Assembly (NCBI RefSeq): GCF_001425685.1
Contig: NZ_LMCY01000019.1
Span: forward strand, 193,204 to 257,203
Length of the DNA stretch: 64,000 nt
Reading direction: 5' to 3'
Source of the DNA: Massilia sp. Root335
GTDB taxonomy: Bacteria; Pseudomonadota; Gammaproteobacteria; Burkholderiales; Burkholderiaceae_D
Made by a program: the position numbers and the translations under genes. The notes below the pieces were generated by a model. The model had not been told where the DNA came from. It did not search any database and was given only the letters and a program-made list of their open reading frames with translations. Positions within the stretch are counted from its first letter, which is position 1, and each line of letters begins with the position of its first letter. Shown one piece after another: positions 8,133 to 16,403 of this stretch.

Positions 8133-8813
8133 GTGGGGGCAACCCATAAATGTAGCTTGGTAAAGGCAGGAACGATGAGTGCACCGTTGAGGGAAGACGA
8201 AGATATGAAGATGCTGAGCTTGACGGTCAAAGTGCCGCGGCACCTCCCGCTCGGCATTGCAGAATCGTTGGAAAAAGCTTTGACAGAAGCAGTCCAAATC
8301 CTCACGCGCAGCACTGCTTTCCAGGACCTTGTTGAATCAGCGGATAACGTGGCGCGATTAGTTATCACCCAAGTTCGTCCAGGCGGCATCATGATGGAAG
8401 ACCGTATTGGTCAGATGGCTACGATTAAAAGAGTGTTTGAAGAAGGCGACTGGCTGACAGAGGAAGAAATCAACAAGCTGCAGAAAAATCCACCATCGAA
8501 AAAGTCACTTCCAGCGAGCGATTGGCGGCGCCGTAATCGCATTTTTAGCGTCTCATACGGTGGAAAAAAATACTATCCTCGTTACCAATTCGACGCGATG
8601 TATCAACCGCTGCCGATCATCAGTGAAATCTTGAAAGCTTACGGCGAATGTTCGGATACCTGGTCACTCGCAGCGTGGTTCCATTTCCCTAATGGCTGGA
8701 TCGCGAAGCAAGTGGGTAACGAGGCGAGTCCAGTAGCCCCGAAAGACGCGCTTGAGCGGTTTAGTGACGTCATCAAAGCTGCTCGCAGTCAAAAGGGGAC
8801 GTACCTCGCATAA
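8133..8813 (+). CDS. Hypothetical protein with antitoxin-like C-terminal region
   Basis: 226 aa; the first residues may be non-coding, since ATG 8175 (MSAPLREDEDM) is a good alternative start. The C-terminal half (DWRRRNRIFSVSYGGKKYYP, then YQPLPIISEILKA and WSLAAWFHFPNGWI) has the look of proteins found beside RES/ParS modules, where it reads as a sensing or adaptor domain; I am not certain of this. No membrane segments. Lies 70 bases after the DUF2384 gene on the same strand, so the genes at 7305, 7772 and 8133 may form one unit. Confidence 0.55.
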   Translation: MGATHKCSLVKAGTMSAPLREDEDMKMLSLTVKVPRHLPLGIAESLEKALTEAVQILTRSTAFQDLVESADNVARLVITQVRPGGIMMEDRIGQMATIKRVFEEGDWLTEEEINKLQKNPPSKKSLPASDWRRRNRIFSVSYGGKKYYPRYQFDAMYQPLPIISEILKAYGECSDTWSLAAWFHFPNGWIAKQVGNEASPVAPKDALERFSDVIKAARSQKGTYLA

Positions 8814-8916
8814 CTTTTTCGACTCCTTCCGTAGGACCTAACAAGACTTTTAGAGGGTGTAGACAAAATTAATAACGTAGCTGTGGCATGCTGTTTCGAT
8901 ATGGGAGTAGCATGCC

Positions 8917-9060
8917 ATGGCAACGAAACATCCAGTCGACAGCGCTGAGCCGTCAAGTAACGCCGGAGGAAGGCTACCAATGTTGAAGCCTGAGCATGTC
9001 GCGGTTTTGCACGATATCGTGATGCAGCGCGTTCACCGTTGCAGGAGTACACTATTTAGG
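8917..9060 (+). mobile_element. Possible IS630-type transposase N-terminal scrap
   Basis: The first 48 codons of the frame that continues into the HAD gene read GGRLPMLKPEHVAVLHDIV, which resembles the linker/HTH region near the N-terminus of IS630-family transposases. It is too short to be sure and may be fused by chance to the next gene. Confidence 0.3.
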
Positions 9061-9690
9061 ATGGCACCTATCCTCTATCTCGATTACGACGGCGTTCTGC
9101 ATCCACCCGATGTGCGCGCCACTAAGGCCGAGCCCTTGCGGCCGCGGGTATATGAGAAAGGACAGCCGACAGACCGTCCCCTATTCGAGCATGCATCGCT
9201 ATTAGTTACTATTTTGGCGGCATTCCCTGAGGTCCGTATATCGCTAGCGACGAGTTGGGTACGTACACTCGGCTACGAATTCGCTGTGCAGCAGCTGCCG
9301 CCAGCGCTGCAAAATCGAGTAGTAGGGACCATCTGGCAAGGTTGGATGCTCAAGTTCCCCCCACCGCGACGACATGACGCCATTACCGCTGATGCCGAAG
9401 AGCGCGGGGTTGGGCGCTGGCTGGCATTAGATGATGATGTCGAGGGATGGCCTTCCAACAGGCGTCATTTGCTTGTAGCTCCGAAAAATCCCTGGCAAGG
9501 TCTTTCGCAACCTGGCTTGGCGGAAGAGCTGTCAGCAGCAATCAAGCTTCTATGCACAGGTGAGCGTCTGGAAGTACAGTTGGCCGAACGCCTAAACTAC
9601 CGCAGCTTACGGTCGACCTTTTCGACAGAGCGCGCAGCATCGCGTCCCAGAGGGTTGCATATCGGCGCAAAAAACGGGCGTAAGCCTTGA
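9061..9690 (+). pseudogene. HAD-like hydrolase (Swiss Army Knife RNA-repair type), 3' end overwritten by IS debris
   Basis: From ATG 9061 the protein begins MAPILYLDYDGVLHPPDVR, the DxD nucleophile motif of the small HAD domain found in Swiss Army Knife RNA-repair proteins and in stand-alone phage/island genes. Further conserved features are SLATSWVRTLGYEFA and WLALDDDVEGWP, the acidic motif IV. The last 35 or so residues run into an IS1182-type transposase relic encoded on the other strand, so the natural C-terminus is lost. The frame is open 5' as far as 8917, but that part does not look like the family. Function unproven and possibly inactive. Confidence 0.55.
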
Positions 9691-9870
9691 TCGCCTGCAT
9701 CATGCTCGCCATGCCCAGCAGTGTAAGCAAACGTCGGAAGTTATAGGCCAGCACATGCAGGCTCATTCCCGTCTTCACACGTTCAAGTCCCCTCGTCAGG
9801 AAATGCGTGGCGCCCATCCAGGCCTTGATCGTGCCGTATGGATGCTCGGCTGAGGAGCGGCGGATATCTC
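9542..9870 (-). mobile_element. IS1182-family transposase 3' remnant
   Basis: On the minus strand the frame reads RRSSAEHPYGTIKAW, then MGATHFLTRGLERV, then MSLHVLAYNFRRLLTLLGM: the C-terminal signature (HPYGTIKxWMG...HVLAYNxRR) of IS1182-type DDE transposases. Only about 100 codons remain and the N-terminal two thirds are missing, so the element is dead. No terminal repeats could be placed. Confidence 0.75.
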
Positions 9871-10116
9871 AGCCAGCGCGGTGATGGCAAATAGTGTCAG
9901 TACTTTCTAGAAGAAGATGAATGCGCCCACGCCTGGATGAATTGGCGACCGTTGCGGAGCTATGCTGTCAAAACGCAAATTATCGCACGTCAGTTGCTGA
10001 GACCGACTCATCTTGCAGGTTGTGTAACGCATCTGTTGTCCCGTATCACTCGCTTACACATACAGTAGTGTTGGTAGTTGCATTCGCCCTGATGCATGGT
10101 TACACTACGTCTTAAG
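9871..10116. other. Non-coding stretch upstream of the radical SAM gene
   Basis: No convincing gene. A short plus-strand frame (9921-10115) has no recognisable content. The 3' part contains the promoter region of the radical SAM gene; TTGCAT (about 10078) and TACACT (about 10101) could be -35 and -10 elements, judged by eye. Confidence 0.4.
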
Positions 10117-10132
10117 CTGTATGGATATACAG
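10117..10132. promoter_or_regulatory. LexA-type SOS operator upstream of the radical SAM gene
   Basis: CTGTATGGATATACAG fits CTGT-N8-ACAG, the gamma/betaproteobacterial LexA box, with the favoured alternating A/T core and a flanking TA. It ends 18 bases before the ATG at 10151. The other two radical SAM copies have no such site. SOS control would suit a DNA-repair-type radical SAM protein. Confidence 0.7.
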
Positions 10133-10150
10133 TACTTTTAGGCGAGTGCT

Positions 10151-11296
10151 ATGAACCGTGCGAATCTCAGCGAAGTCCAACCGCAACCAATGCACCTGTA
10201 CAAAGGACGGGGAGCGACCAGTAATCTGCAAGGGCGCTACGAAGTCTATACGCGGGAGCGTACTTATGACGGGTGGCACATTGATCGGGACGCCTCTGGC
10301 GAACGTCAGCTCAAAACCGAGGTTGTCAGCGAAATTGCTAAAAGCATCCTAAGTCGTAACTCTTCACCAGACATTCCCTTTAATGTTTCTCTCAATCCAT
10401 ATAGGGGATGTGAACATGGTTGCATATATTGCTTTGCCCGCCCATCGCATAGCTACCTCGGCCTGTCGCCCGGCCTGGACTTTGAAAGCCGTATTTTTGC
10501 CAAGGTCAACGCCGCCGACTTGTTGCGCCGCGAGCTCGCCAAGCCCGGCTATGTACCGGAAAACATCGCCATCGGCGTGAACACGGATGCGTATCAGCCC
10601 TGCGAGCGCGAGCGGCGCATCACGCGCGAGGTGCTGGAAGTGCTGGGTGAGTGCAACCACCCCTATGGCCTGATCACCAAGTCGGCGCTGATCGAGCGCG
10701 ACATCGACCTGATCGCGCCCATGGCCGAGAAGGGCCTAGCCTGCGCCGCCATCACGCTCACCACACTGGACGGCGAGATCTCGCGCACGCTCGAGCCGCG
10801 TGCGGCCGCGCCCTCGCGCCGCCTGCGCGCGATCCGCACGCTGACCGAGGCCGGCATCCCGGTCAGCGTCAGCGTGGCGCCGATCATTCCCTTCATCACC
10901 GATCCCGAAATCGAGCGCATCCTGGAAGCGGCCAAGGACGCCGGCGCGGTCGGCGCCCATTACACGGTGCTGCGCATGCCCTGGGAAATCAGCCCGCTGT
11001 TCCAGCAGTGGCTACACGCCCACTTCCCCGACCGCGCCCAGCGCGTGATGAACCGCATCCGCGATCTGCGCGGCGGCAAGGAATACGACAGCGAGTTCGG
11101 CAAGCGCATGACGGGCGAGGGCATCTGGGCCGACCTGATCCGCCAGCGCTTTTCCAAGACCGTAAAGCGACTCGGGATGGAAGGGCGCATGAGCCGCTTT
11201 AACACGACCGACAGCTCGCAATTCCGGCGGCCGCAGGTGGTGCCGAAGTCGGTGGTTAAGCAGGCCAGCGCGGCGGCGCAGATGGACTTGTTCTAA
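10151..11296 (+). CDS. PA0069/Rv2578c-family radical SAM protein (intact copy)
   Basis: 381 aa radical SAM enzyme related to spore photoproduct lyase-like proteins. The [4Fe-4S]/SAM motif is C87-x3-C91-x2-C94 (RGCEHGCIYCFARP), followed by FES..FAKVNAADLLRRELA and conserved DAYQPCERERRITR; the tail QMDLF closes the protein. The substrate of the family is not known. The LexA-type operator ahead of it supports a role in DNA damage. The first 95 codons are clearly AT-richer than the rest; at about 10440 base composition steps to host-like GC. The 3' part is nearly identical in protein to the broken copies at 15296 and 52371, so this gene looks like a chimera formed at an integration site. Confidence 0.88.
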   Translation: MNRANLSEVQPQPMHLYKGRGATSNLQGRYEVYTRERTYDGWHIDRDASGERQLKTEVVSEIAKSILSRNSSPDIPFNVSLNPYRGCEHGCIYCFARPSHSYLGLSPGLDFESRIFAKVNAADLLRRELAKPGYVPENIAIGVNTDAYQPCERERRITREVLEVLGECNHPYGLITKSALIERDIDLIAPMAEKGLACAAITLTTLDGEISRTLEPRAAAPSRRLRAIRTLTEAGIPVSVSVAPIIPFITDPEIERILEAAKDAGAVGAHYTVLRMPWEISPLFQQWLHAHFPDRAQRVMNRIRDLRGGKEYDSEFGKRMTGEGIWADLIRQRFSKTVKRLGMEGRMSRFNTTDSSQFRRPQVVPKSVVKQASAAAQMDLF

Positions 11297-11428
11297 TCGA
11301 CTTGTGGGTGTTTAAGAGCACTCACGGTCCGCTACGACGCGCCGAGTTTCGGTAACAGCGATATGTTCGCGTCCATTTGCCGAACCCTAAAAGTCTTCTC
11401 TGTGAGGTGCTGGGCGTGATGGAAGCCA
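11297..11428 (+). repeat. Direct repeat downstream of radical SAM copy 1 (pair with 16199-16326)
   Basis: Begins TCGACTTGTGGGTG directly after the stop codon and includes AAGAGCACTCACGG, GCTACGACG, GGTAACAGCGATA, CATTTGCCG and CGTGATGGAAG. The same blocks in the same order follow radical SAM copy 2. It does not follow copy 3. It thus belongs to the transferred blocks, not to the host locus. Confidence 0.75.
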
Positions 11429-11560
11429 GCGCCCAGTCAGCGCTAGAAGTACAGAAGCACCGCTTAGTCCAGCATATCGGGTCCTTTAGTGGGGACAAAA
11501 AGTTGCATTAACGCCAAATAGTGTGTAGTTTTCCGGATAACGGCAACAACTACAACAATC
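11429..11560. other. Leader region of the three-gene conflict system
   Basis: Non-coding, AT-richer than the preceding gene. It should hold the promoter for the operon at 11561; no clear operator is visible. Confidence 0.35.
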
Positions 11561-12487
11561 ATGTTTGCGACTGCGTTCGGAGCCTTCAATGGAACTAGCT
11601 GGGAGAACCTTTGCCAGTTGGTATTTAAGAGGAAGTACGGTGTTGATGGCTATCAGCATATCCCGGTAAGCCCGGGGGACTATGGATTGGAAGGCTATAC
11701 CTCAGAAACAGGGTACGGATTCCAGTGCTATTGCCCCGAAAAGCAATATTCGCGTAGCGAACTGTACGAAAAGCAGCGGAATAAGATTACAGAGGACATC
11801 AACAAACTCCGAGACAACAAAGACGATCTTGTCGATATTCTAGGATCGGTGAAGATTAAAAATTGGGTTTTTGTTACGCCGGAGTTGGCCTCGAACGCGC
11901 TGTTAAGGCATGCGCGAAAAAAGGAAAAAGAAGTTTCGGCTGCTAAGTTACCCCATGTGGCAGACGACTTTCGTATCCTCTTGCATGACGCCGAGCATTA
12001 TCTGCTTGAAATTCGGCAAATCCAGTCTACACAGGGTGAGGCGTTGGATTTCTTCTCTGTATCGCCAAAACTTGAAGATTTGACAGATCCTCCGGAAGAA
12101 TATGAGGCTAACCTAAGAAGAAAAAGTGTTGCTCGGCTTGAGCCTAAGCGCGGCGCTCCTTCGTATGACCGTTTACTCGAAACTTTGGTGGGAAACACAT
12201 TAAAAAATTTTGTCGAGGCGGACAATTTTTTACATGGAATTGAAAAGAGTGCCCCATTGCTTCATGCGCGACTGATAGCACTCATAAATGAGTACGAAAA
12301 CGAGGTCCGAGAAAAAGCAATTTTATGGTATGGTTCGGCCGAGGAGCTTACGAGTCACGTTTCAAATGGATTGATTGCAAGGATTGTTCATGACTTGCAA
12401 CCAGCATTTAATCAAACCAGCGCGAGCCAAGTGGCGCGACACATCATGGCACGATGGCTTGCTATCTGCCAGTTAGATTATGAATGA
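11561..12487 (+). CDS. Restriction-endonuclease-like effector of a probable ABC-3C system
   Basis: 308 aa. The N-terminal 60-70 residues look like a PD-(D/E)xK nuclease: SWENLCQLVFKRKYG, then PGDYGLEGY (D and E), and GFQCYCPEKQ in the strand that usually carries the last catalytic residues. The remaining 200 residues are helical and probably mediate complex formation. It overlaps the next gene by 8 bases, and that gene overlaps the ATPase gene, so the three are one operon. ABC-3C systems pair a nuclease or other effector with a small middle component and an ABC ATPase. Assignment rests on architecture and gene order. Confidence 0.6.
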   Translation: MFATAFGAFNGTSWENLCQLVFKRKYGVDGYQHIPVSPGDYGLEGYTSETGYGFQCYCPEKQYSRSELYEKQRNKITEDINKLRDNKDDLVDILGSVKIKNWVFVTPELASNALLRHARKKEKEVSAAKLPHVADDFRILLHDAEHYLLEIRQIQSTQGEALDFFSVSPKLEDLTDPPEEYEANLRRKSVARLEPKRGAPSYDRLLETLVGNTLKNFVEADNFLHGIEKSAPLLHARLIALINEYENEVREKAILWYGSAEELTSHVSNGLIARIVHDLQPAFNQTSASQVARHIMARWLAICQLDYE

Positions 12488-12947
12488 ATTTACGAAGACA
12501 AGAACATTGCGATTCATTCGACGTGCATCCCCAGTATTTCCCGAGCATAGACCGCTTTATAAAATCGCGCAGATTCTTTTAATTCTAGAGCTGGCCTCCC
12601 GCGGAGGCAAATCTTCGTTGCCGCGCCTTCAGTTGATGAACTGGGCTTTAAAGACTGAAGAGCGCCGAGCGAAGTTAATTGAATCTGTTAAAAATGGCCA
12701 ACTGAAGCTCGCTGCGTGGGGGTTCGATCCAGTTGTCGCGATTGCGCTGAGATTTGCCGAGGCGGAGAACCTGGTGTATCAAGTTTCCACTGGTTACCAG
12801 ATATCCGAAATTGGAAAAAAATTTGCACGAGACATTTGCAGAAACACTGAGAATCTTGAGAGCGAGCGATCGTTTTTGTCTGCGCTCGGGAAGGCGCTCA
12901 CCGAAGCAATGGTTTCGGAAGTGTCAGACAAATGGGGAGAGTCATGA
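12480..12947 (+). CDS. Middle-component-like protein of the probable ABC-3C system
   Basis: 155 aa, no membrane segment. Starts MNEFTKTRTLRFIRRASPVF; the central part (YKIAQILLILELASRGGK, then LPRLQLMNWALK) resembles the winged-helix-type small middle components encoded between effector and ATPase in ABC-3C operons. The C-terminal half (YQISEIGKKFARDI) again looks like an HTH wing. It overlaps the gene before by 8 bases and the ATPase by 4 (ATGA). The family call is from context and size; an unrelated small DNA-binding protein is possible. Confidence 0.5.
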   Translation: MNEFTKTRTLRFIRRASPVFPEHRPLYKIAQILLILELASRGGKSSLPRLQLMNWALKTEERRAKLIESVKNGQLKLAAWGFDPVVAIALRFAEAENLVYQVSTGYQISEIGKKFARDICRNTENLESERSFLSALGKALTEAMVSEVSDKWGES

Positions 12948-15001
12948 AAATAAATGCTGTTAAGTTACATATTTCTACAGGCACGGGGAGTTACGGCTTT
13001 AGTTTTGAGTTTGGCAGCCATTTAACTGTCGTCCGTGGACGTAACTCCGCAGGTAAAAGTACTCTCTTCAACACAATTTTGTACTCTATCGGTATGGAAG
13101 AGCTTGTCGGCGGGCGCGATGAGAAATCTCTTCCATATGGTGTGCGCGATCATTTCTTATATGAGGGCAAGCGTCATGATGTACAGGTATCAGAAGTATT
13201 CGCAGAGATTACAAATGACGAAGGAAGGAGCGTAACTCTTCGCCGGGCAATTAAACATCAACAACGCCACACGAAATTAATTGAAATATTTGAAGGAAGA
13301 TGCTTGACAAAGCACTTACCTTTTGAGAACGCTAAGCCGACTTACATCCATGACGCGGGTGCAGCACAAAGGGAAGAGGGATTTCATCGGTTTCTTGAGA
13401 GATTTTTGAACCTACGCTTACCCGCAGTTCCAACTTCATCTGGCGGTGAGGCGAAACTTTATTTGCAAACGATTTTCGCCGCGCATGCGGTCGAGCAGAA
13501 GCGAGGTTGGACTGACTATATTGCAACTATCCCATTTTACGGAATTCGAGAAGTTAGAACCAAAGTTGTCGAGTTCTTGCTTGGACTGGAGGTTTTTGAT
13601 ACCGACGCACTCAAGCACCGATTGAACAGCGAGTCACTCCAAATTCACGAAGACTGGATTAAAGCTGTTGGAGAATTGACGCGGGCAGCTAATGGTGAGG
13701 GTTTTGCTATTGAAGGACTCCCGAATCGCCCGGACTCTTCATTCAATGAGAGGCTTGTCCAGCTTATAAGAAAATCTGGAGACCGCCAAATAACGCTTCA
13801 ACAATATCGGACTCAGTTGAGAGAAGAATATCGTGCTCTAGAAGAAAAAATAGAAAACTACGAGAAAGCTACCGGTGATGAGGCTGTGGCCGAACTTGAA
13901 GCAGCAGCCACGGAACTCCGGGAATTAAATTTCTTACATGAGCAGAGTATTACTCAGCTAACGCTAAAACGAGCGTCCTTGAAAGAATATGAAGAATTGT
14001 TATCTGAGGCGCGAGAAGATCTTGCGCGAAATCGCACTGCGCAGAAGTTAAAAGGGCTGGGAGGAGACTACGATCTTGATCTGGCCAAAGGCCGATGTCC
14101 GACCTGCTTTCAAAATGTATCAGAGACACTTCTGGGGGGCGCGATAACTGGCCCTGTAATGAATTTGGACGAAAACATTGCCTACCTGAAGAATCAGTGT
14201 TCGATGCTAGACCGCCAAATCGCAGGCTTTCGAAGTGATATCGAAGAAGTCGAGCGGATATCGTCCGAACTAGGACGGCGGTTGGCCGCCAAGAGTGATC
14301 ATTTGAAGGCGCTACGCGGCGACGTCAGCACTGGCGCTGTGCAGTCCAAAGCCATGATCCGCCGTCAAGTGTACCTCGAGTCGCAAGTCGAAAAGTTGGC
14401 CGAAATTGACCGCTTAATGCATGAAAAGCTTCCCAACCTAGAGAGTCTCGCCCGCCAACTTAAAGTGAACCAAGGGCATCGTGCTAAGCTTCCCAAAGAG
14501 AGGTATGCCGAAAACGATCAAGAGAAAATTGCTATTTTCGAGAAATGGTTCCGGGCAAACGCAGGTTCGTTTGGTTATGAAAGTGCTTCTATTAGAGATG
14601 TCGAGATCAGCCGAGATACTCTTACTCCTGTATTGGAACACATTGAGCTTCGAGAAATCAATAGGAAGAATAGAACAGATATTAAGGCGGACTCGAGTGC
14701 AAGTGATTTTGTTCGACTAATTTGGAGTTATCTTTTGGCCCTCTATCAAACTTCGGCGAACCGGGAAGTAAGAGGAAACCATCTCGGAGTCCTAATGCTC
14801 GATGAGCCTGGTCAGCATTCTATGCGTGTCGAAAGCCAGCATGCTCTTTTCCAACTCTTAGCTTTAGAGCCTGGTTTGCAAAGTATAGTTGCAGCGTCTT
14901 TTGACGAAATGGATAGTGTCTTCACCCAGGCAACATTGAACGTGAAGTTCAAGCTCATCGAGTGGGGAGATAAATTGATTCGACCCTTTCCAATAAGTTA
15001 A
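12944..15001 (+). CDS. ABC/Rad50-like ATPase with zinc-hook-type motif (probable ABC-3C ATPase)
   Basis: About 685 aa. Walker A is GRNSAGKSTLFNT near the N-terminus (about residues 32-44). A long coiled-coil region follows (about 280-520) containing CPTCFQ, a CxxC that resembles the zinc hook of Rad50-type proteins. Walker B is LGVLMLDEPGQHSM near the C-terminus. ATG 12944 is chosen over an upstream in-frame start because it overlaps the preceding stop (ATGA) and has GGGGAGA ahead of it. Proteins of this kind sense or move on DNA and switch effector nucleases in anti-phage systems. AT-rich codon use marks it as acquired. Confidence 0.75.
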   Translation: MKINAVKLHISTGTGSYGFSFEFGSHLTVVRGRNSAGKSTLFNTILYSIGMEELVGGRDEKSLPYGVRDHFLYEGKRHDVQVSEVFAEITNDEGRSVTLRRAIKHQQRHTKLIEIFEGRCLTKHLPFENAKPTYIHDAGAAQREEGFHRFLERFLNLRLPAVPTSSGGEAKLYLQTIFAAHAVEQKRGWTDYIATIPFYGIREVRTKVVEFLLGLEVFDTDALKHRLNSESLQIHEDWIKAVGELTRAANGEGFAIEGLPNRPDSSFNERLVQLIRKSGDRQITLQQYRTQLREEYRALEEKIENYEKATGDEAVAELEAAATELRELNFLHEQSITQLTLKRASLKEYEELLSEAREDLARNRTAQKLKGLGGDYDLDLAKGRCPTCFQNVSETLLGGAITGPVMNLDENIAYLKNQCSMLDRQIAGFRSDIEEVERISSELGRRLAAKSDHLKALRGDVSTGAVQSKAMIRRQVYLESQVEKLAEIDRLMHEKLPNLESLARQLKVNQGHRAKLPKERYAENDQEKIAIFEKWFRANAGSFGYESASIRDVEISRDTLTPVLEHIELREINRKNRTDIKADSSASDFVRLIWSYLLALYQTSANREVRGNHLGVLMLDEPGQHSMRVESQHALFQLLALEPGLQSIVAASFDEMDSVFTQATLNVKFKLIEWGDKLIRPFPIS

Positions 15002-15295
15002 ATAGATATTGAAAAACTGGGAGCGTATCATCATATGCCGATTCGCAAGTCGGAACATCGTGCTCGGTTAAGTCATAAATTCCGCTGAGGCGCAGTACGC
15101 GCAGCCTGCAGTCGTGGACGGCCAGTGATACTTAGCTGGCCACGATAGGCGCAGGCGCGAGCGCGCGGATCACAAAGTACGACTGCATGCATACGCAACG
15201 TGGTGGCTCGAGCACGTACTTATACGGCGGGCTAAAACGCAATCTTCAGAACGATGGCGTGCCATAAGTATGTATTTTGGCGGGTAGGACATCGT
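15002..15295. other. Gene-free junction between ABC-3C operon and radical SAM copy 2
   Basis: Nearly 300 bases with a shift from AT-rich to GC-rich at about 15085. No protein, no RNA gene, no clear terminator after the ATPase. It should contain one end of the transferred block. Confidence 0.4.
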
Positions 15296-16188
15296 GGATT
15301 TGAACATGGATGCATTTATTGCTTTGCCAGGCCTTCACATAGATAACTTGGCCTGTCGCCTGGCCTGGATTTCGAAACTCGCCTGTTTGCCAAGGTCAAC
15401 GTCGTCGACCTGCTGCGCCGCGAATTGGCCAGGCCCGGCTACGTACCGGAAAACATCGCCATCGGCGTCAACACGAATGCCTATCAGTCCTGCGAGCGCG
15501 AGCGCCGCATCACGCGCAAGGGGCTGGAAGTGCTGGGCGAGTGCAACCACCCGTATGGCCTGATCACCAAGTCGGCGCTGATCGAGCGCGACGTCGACCT
15601 GATCGCTCCGATGGAGGGAAAAGGCCTGGCTTGCTCCGCCATCACGCTCACCACGCTGGACGGCGAAATCGCGCGCACGCTAGAGCCGCGCGCGGCCGCG
15701 ACGGCGCGCCGCCTGCGCGCGATCCGCACCCTGACCGAGGCCGGCATTGCCGTCAGCGTCAGCGTCGCCTCCATCATCGCTTTCGTTACCGATCCGGAAA
15801 TCGAGCGCATCCTGGAAGCGGCCAAGGACGCCGGCGCGGTCGACGCCACTACACGGTGCTGCGCATGCCCTGGGAAATCAGCCCGCTATTCCAGCAATGG
15901 CTGCACGCCCACTTCCCGGACCGCGCCCAACGCGTGATGAACCGCATCAAAGATCTGAGTGGGGGTAAGAAGTACGACAGCGAGTTCGGCAAGTACACGA
16001 CGGGCGAGGGTATCTGGGCAGACCCGATCCGTCAGCGCTACACCAAGACCGTCAAGCGCCTCAGCATAGAGGGCCGCATGAGCCGCTTCAGCATCATCGA
16101 CAGCTCGCAGTTCCGGCGGCCATTGGTGGTGCCAAAGTCGGTGGTCAAACATGCCAGCGCGGCGGCGGCGCAGATGGACTTGTTCTAA
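15296..16188 (+). pseudogene. Radical SAM gene copy 2: 5'-less, with nonsense mutation and frameshift
   Basis: Similarity to copy 1 starts exactly at GGATTTGAACATGG, the codons before and over the CxxxCxxC motif, and runs to the shared C-terminal QMDLF. Upstream of that there is no gene 5' part. Soon after the Cys motif, the TAC codon that should follow CATAGC is TAA (RPSHR-stop). A further frame change lies near 15840-15850, where GTCGACGCC replaces GTCGGCGCC-type sequence and one base is missing before CACTACACGG. The copy is therefore dead. It keeps the AT-rich core seen in copy 1 (GCATTTATTGCTTTGCC) followed by GC-rich sequence. Confidence 0.85.
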
Positions 16189-16198
16189 TCGACTTAAT

Positions 16199-16326
16199 CG
16201 ACTTGTGGGTGCATAAGAGCACTCACGGTCTGCTACGACGCCCCGAGTGTCAGTAACAGCGATACGTCTGCCCCATTTGCCGGACCCTAAGAGTTTATTC
16301 TGCGCAATGCTGGTCGTGATGGAAGT
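16199..16326 (+). repeat. Direct repeat downstream of radical SAM copy 2 (pair with 11297-11428)
   Basis: Begins TCGACTTGTGGGTG after a small duplication of TCGACTTAA directly behind the stop codon, and continues with AAGAGCACTCACGG, GCTACGACG, AGTAACAGCGATA, CATTTGCCGG and CGTGATGGAAG. It diverges from the first copy at scattered bases, so the two are not a very recent duplication. Confidence 0.75.
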
Positions 16327-16403
16327 CTGTGGCCAGCAAGAAATTAATCGTCTACGATTAGTTGCTTTCGGGCAGCCGTGCAGCTCGAGAGCTTAAATCG
16401 ATT

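Noticed and set aside
9921..10115. 64-codon frame upstream of the radical SAM gene
   Set aside because: No recognisable protein and it overlaps the promoter region.
8840..11400. AAGACTTTTAG near 8841 and its complement near 11387 as possible element ends
   Set aside because: Only 11 AT-rich bases, no extension of the match; may be chance.
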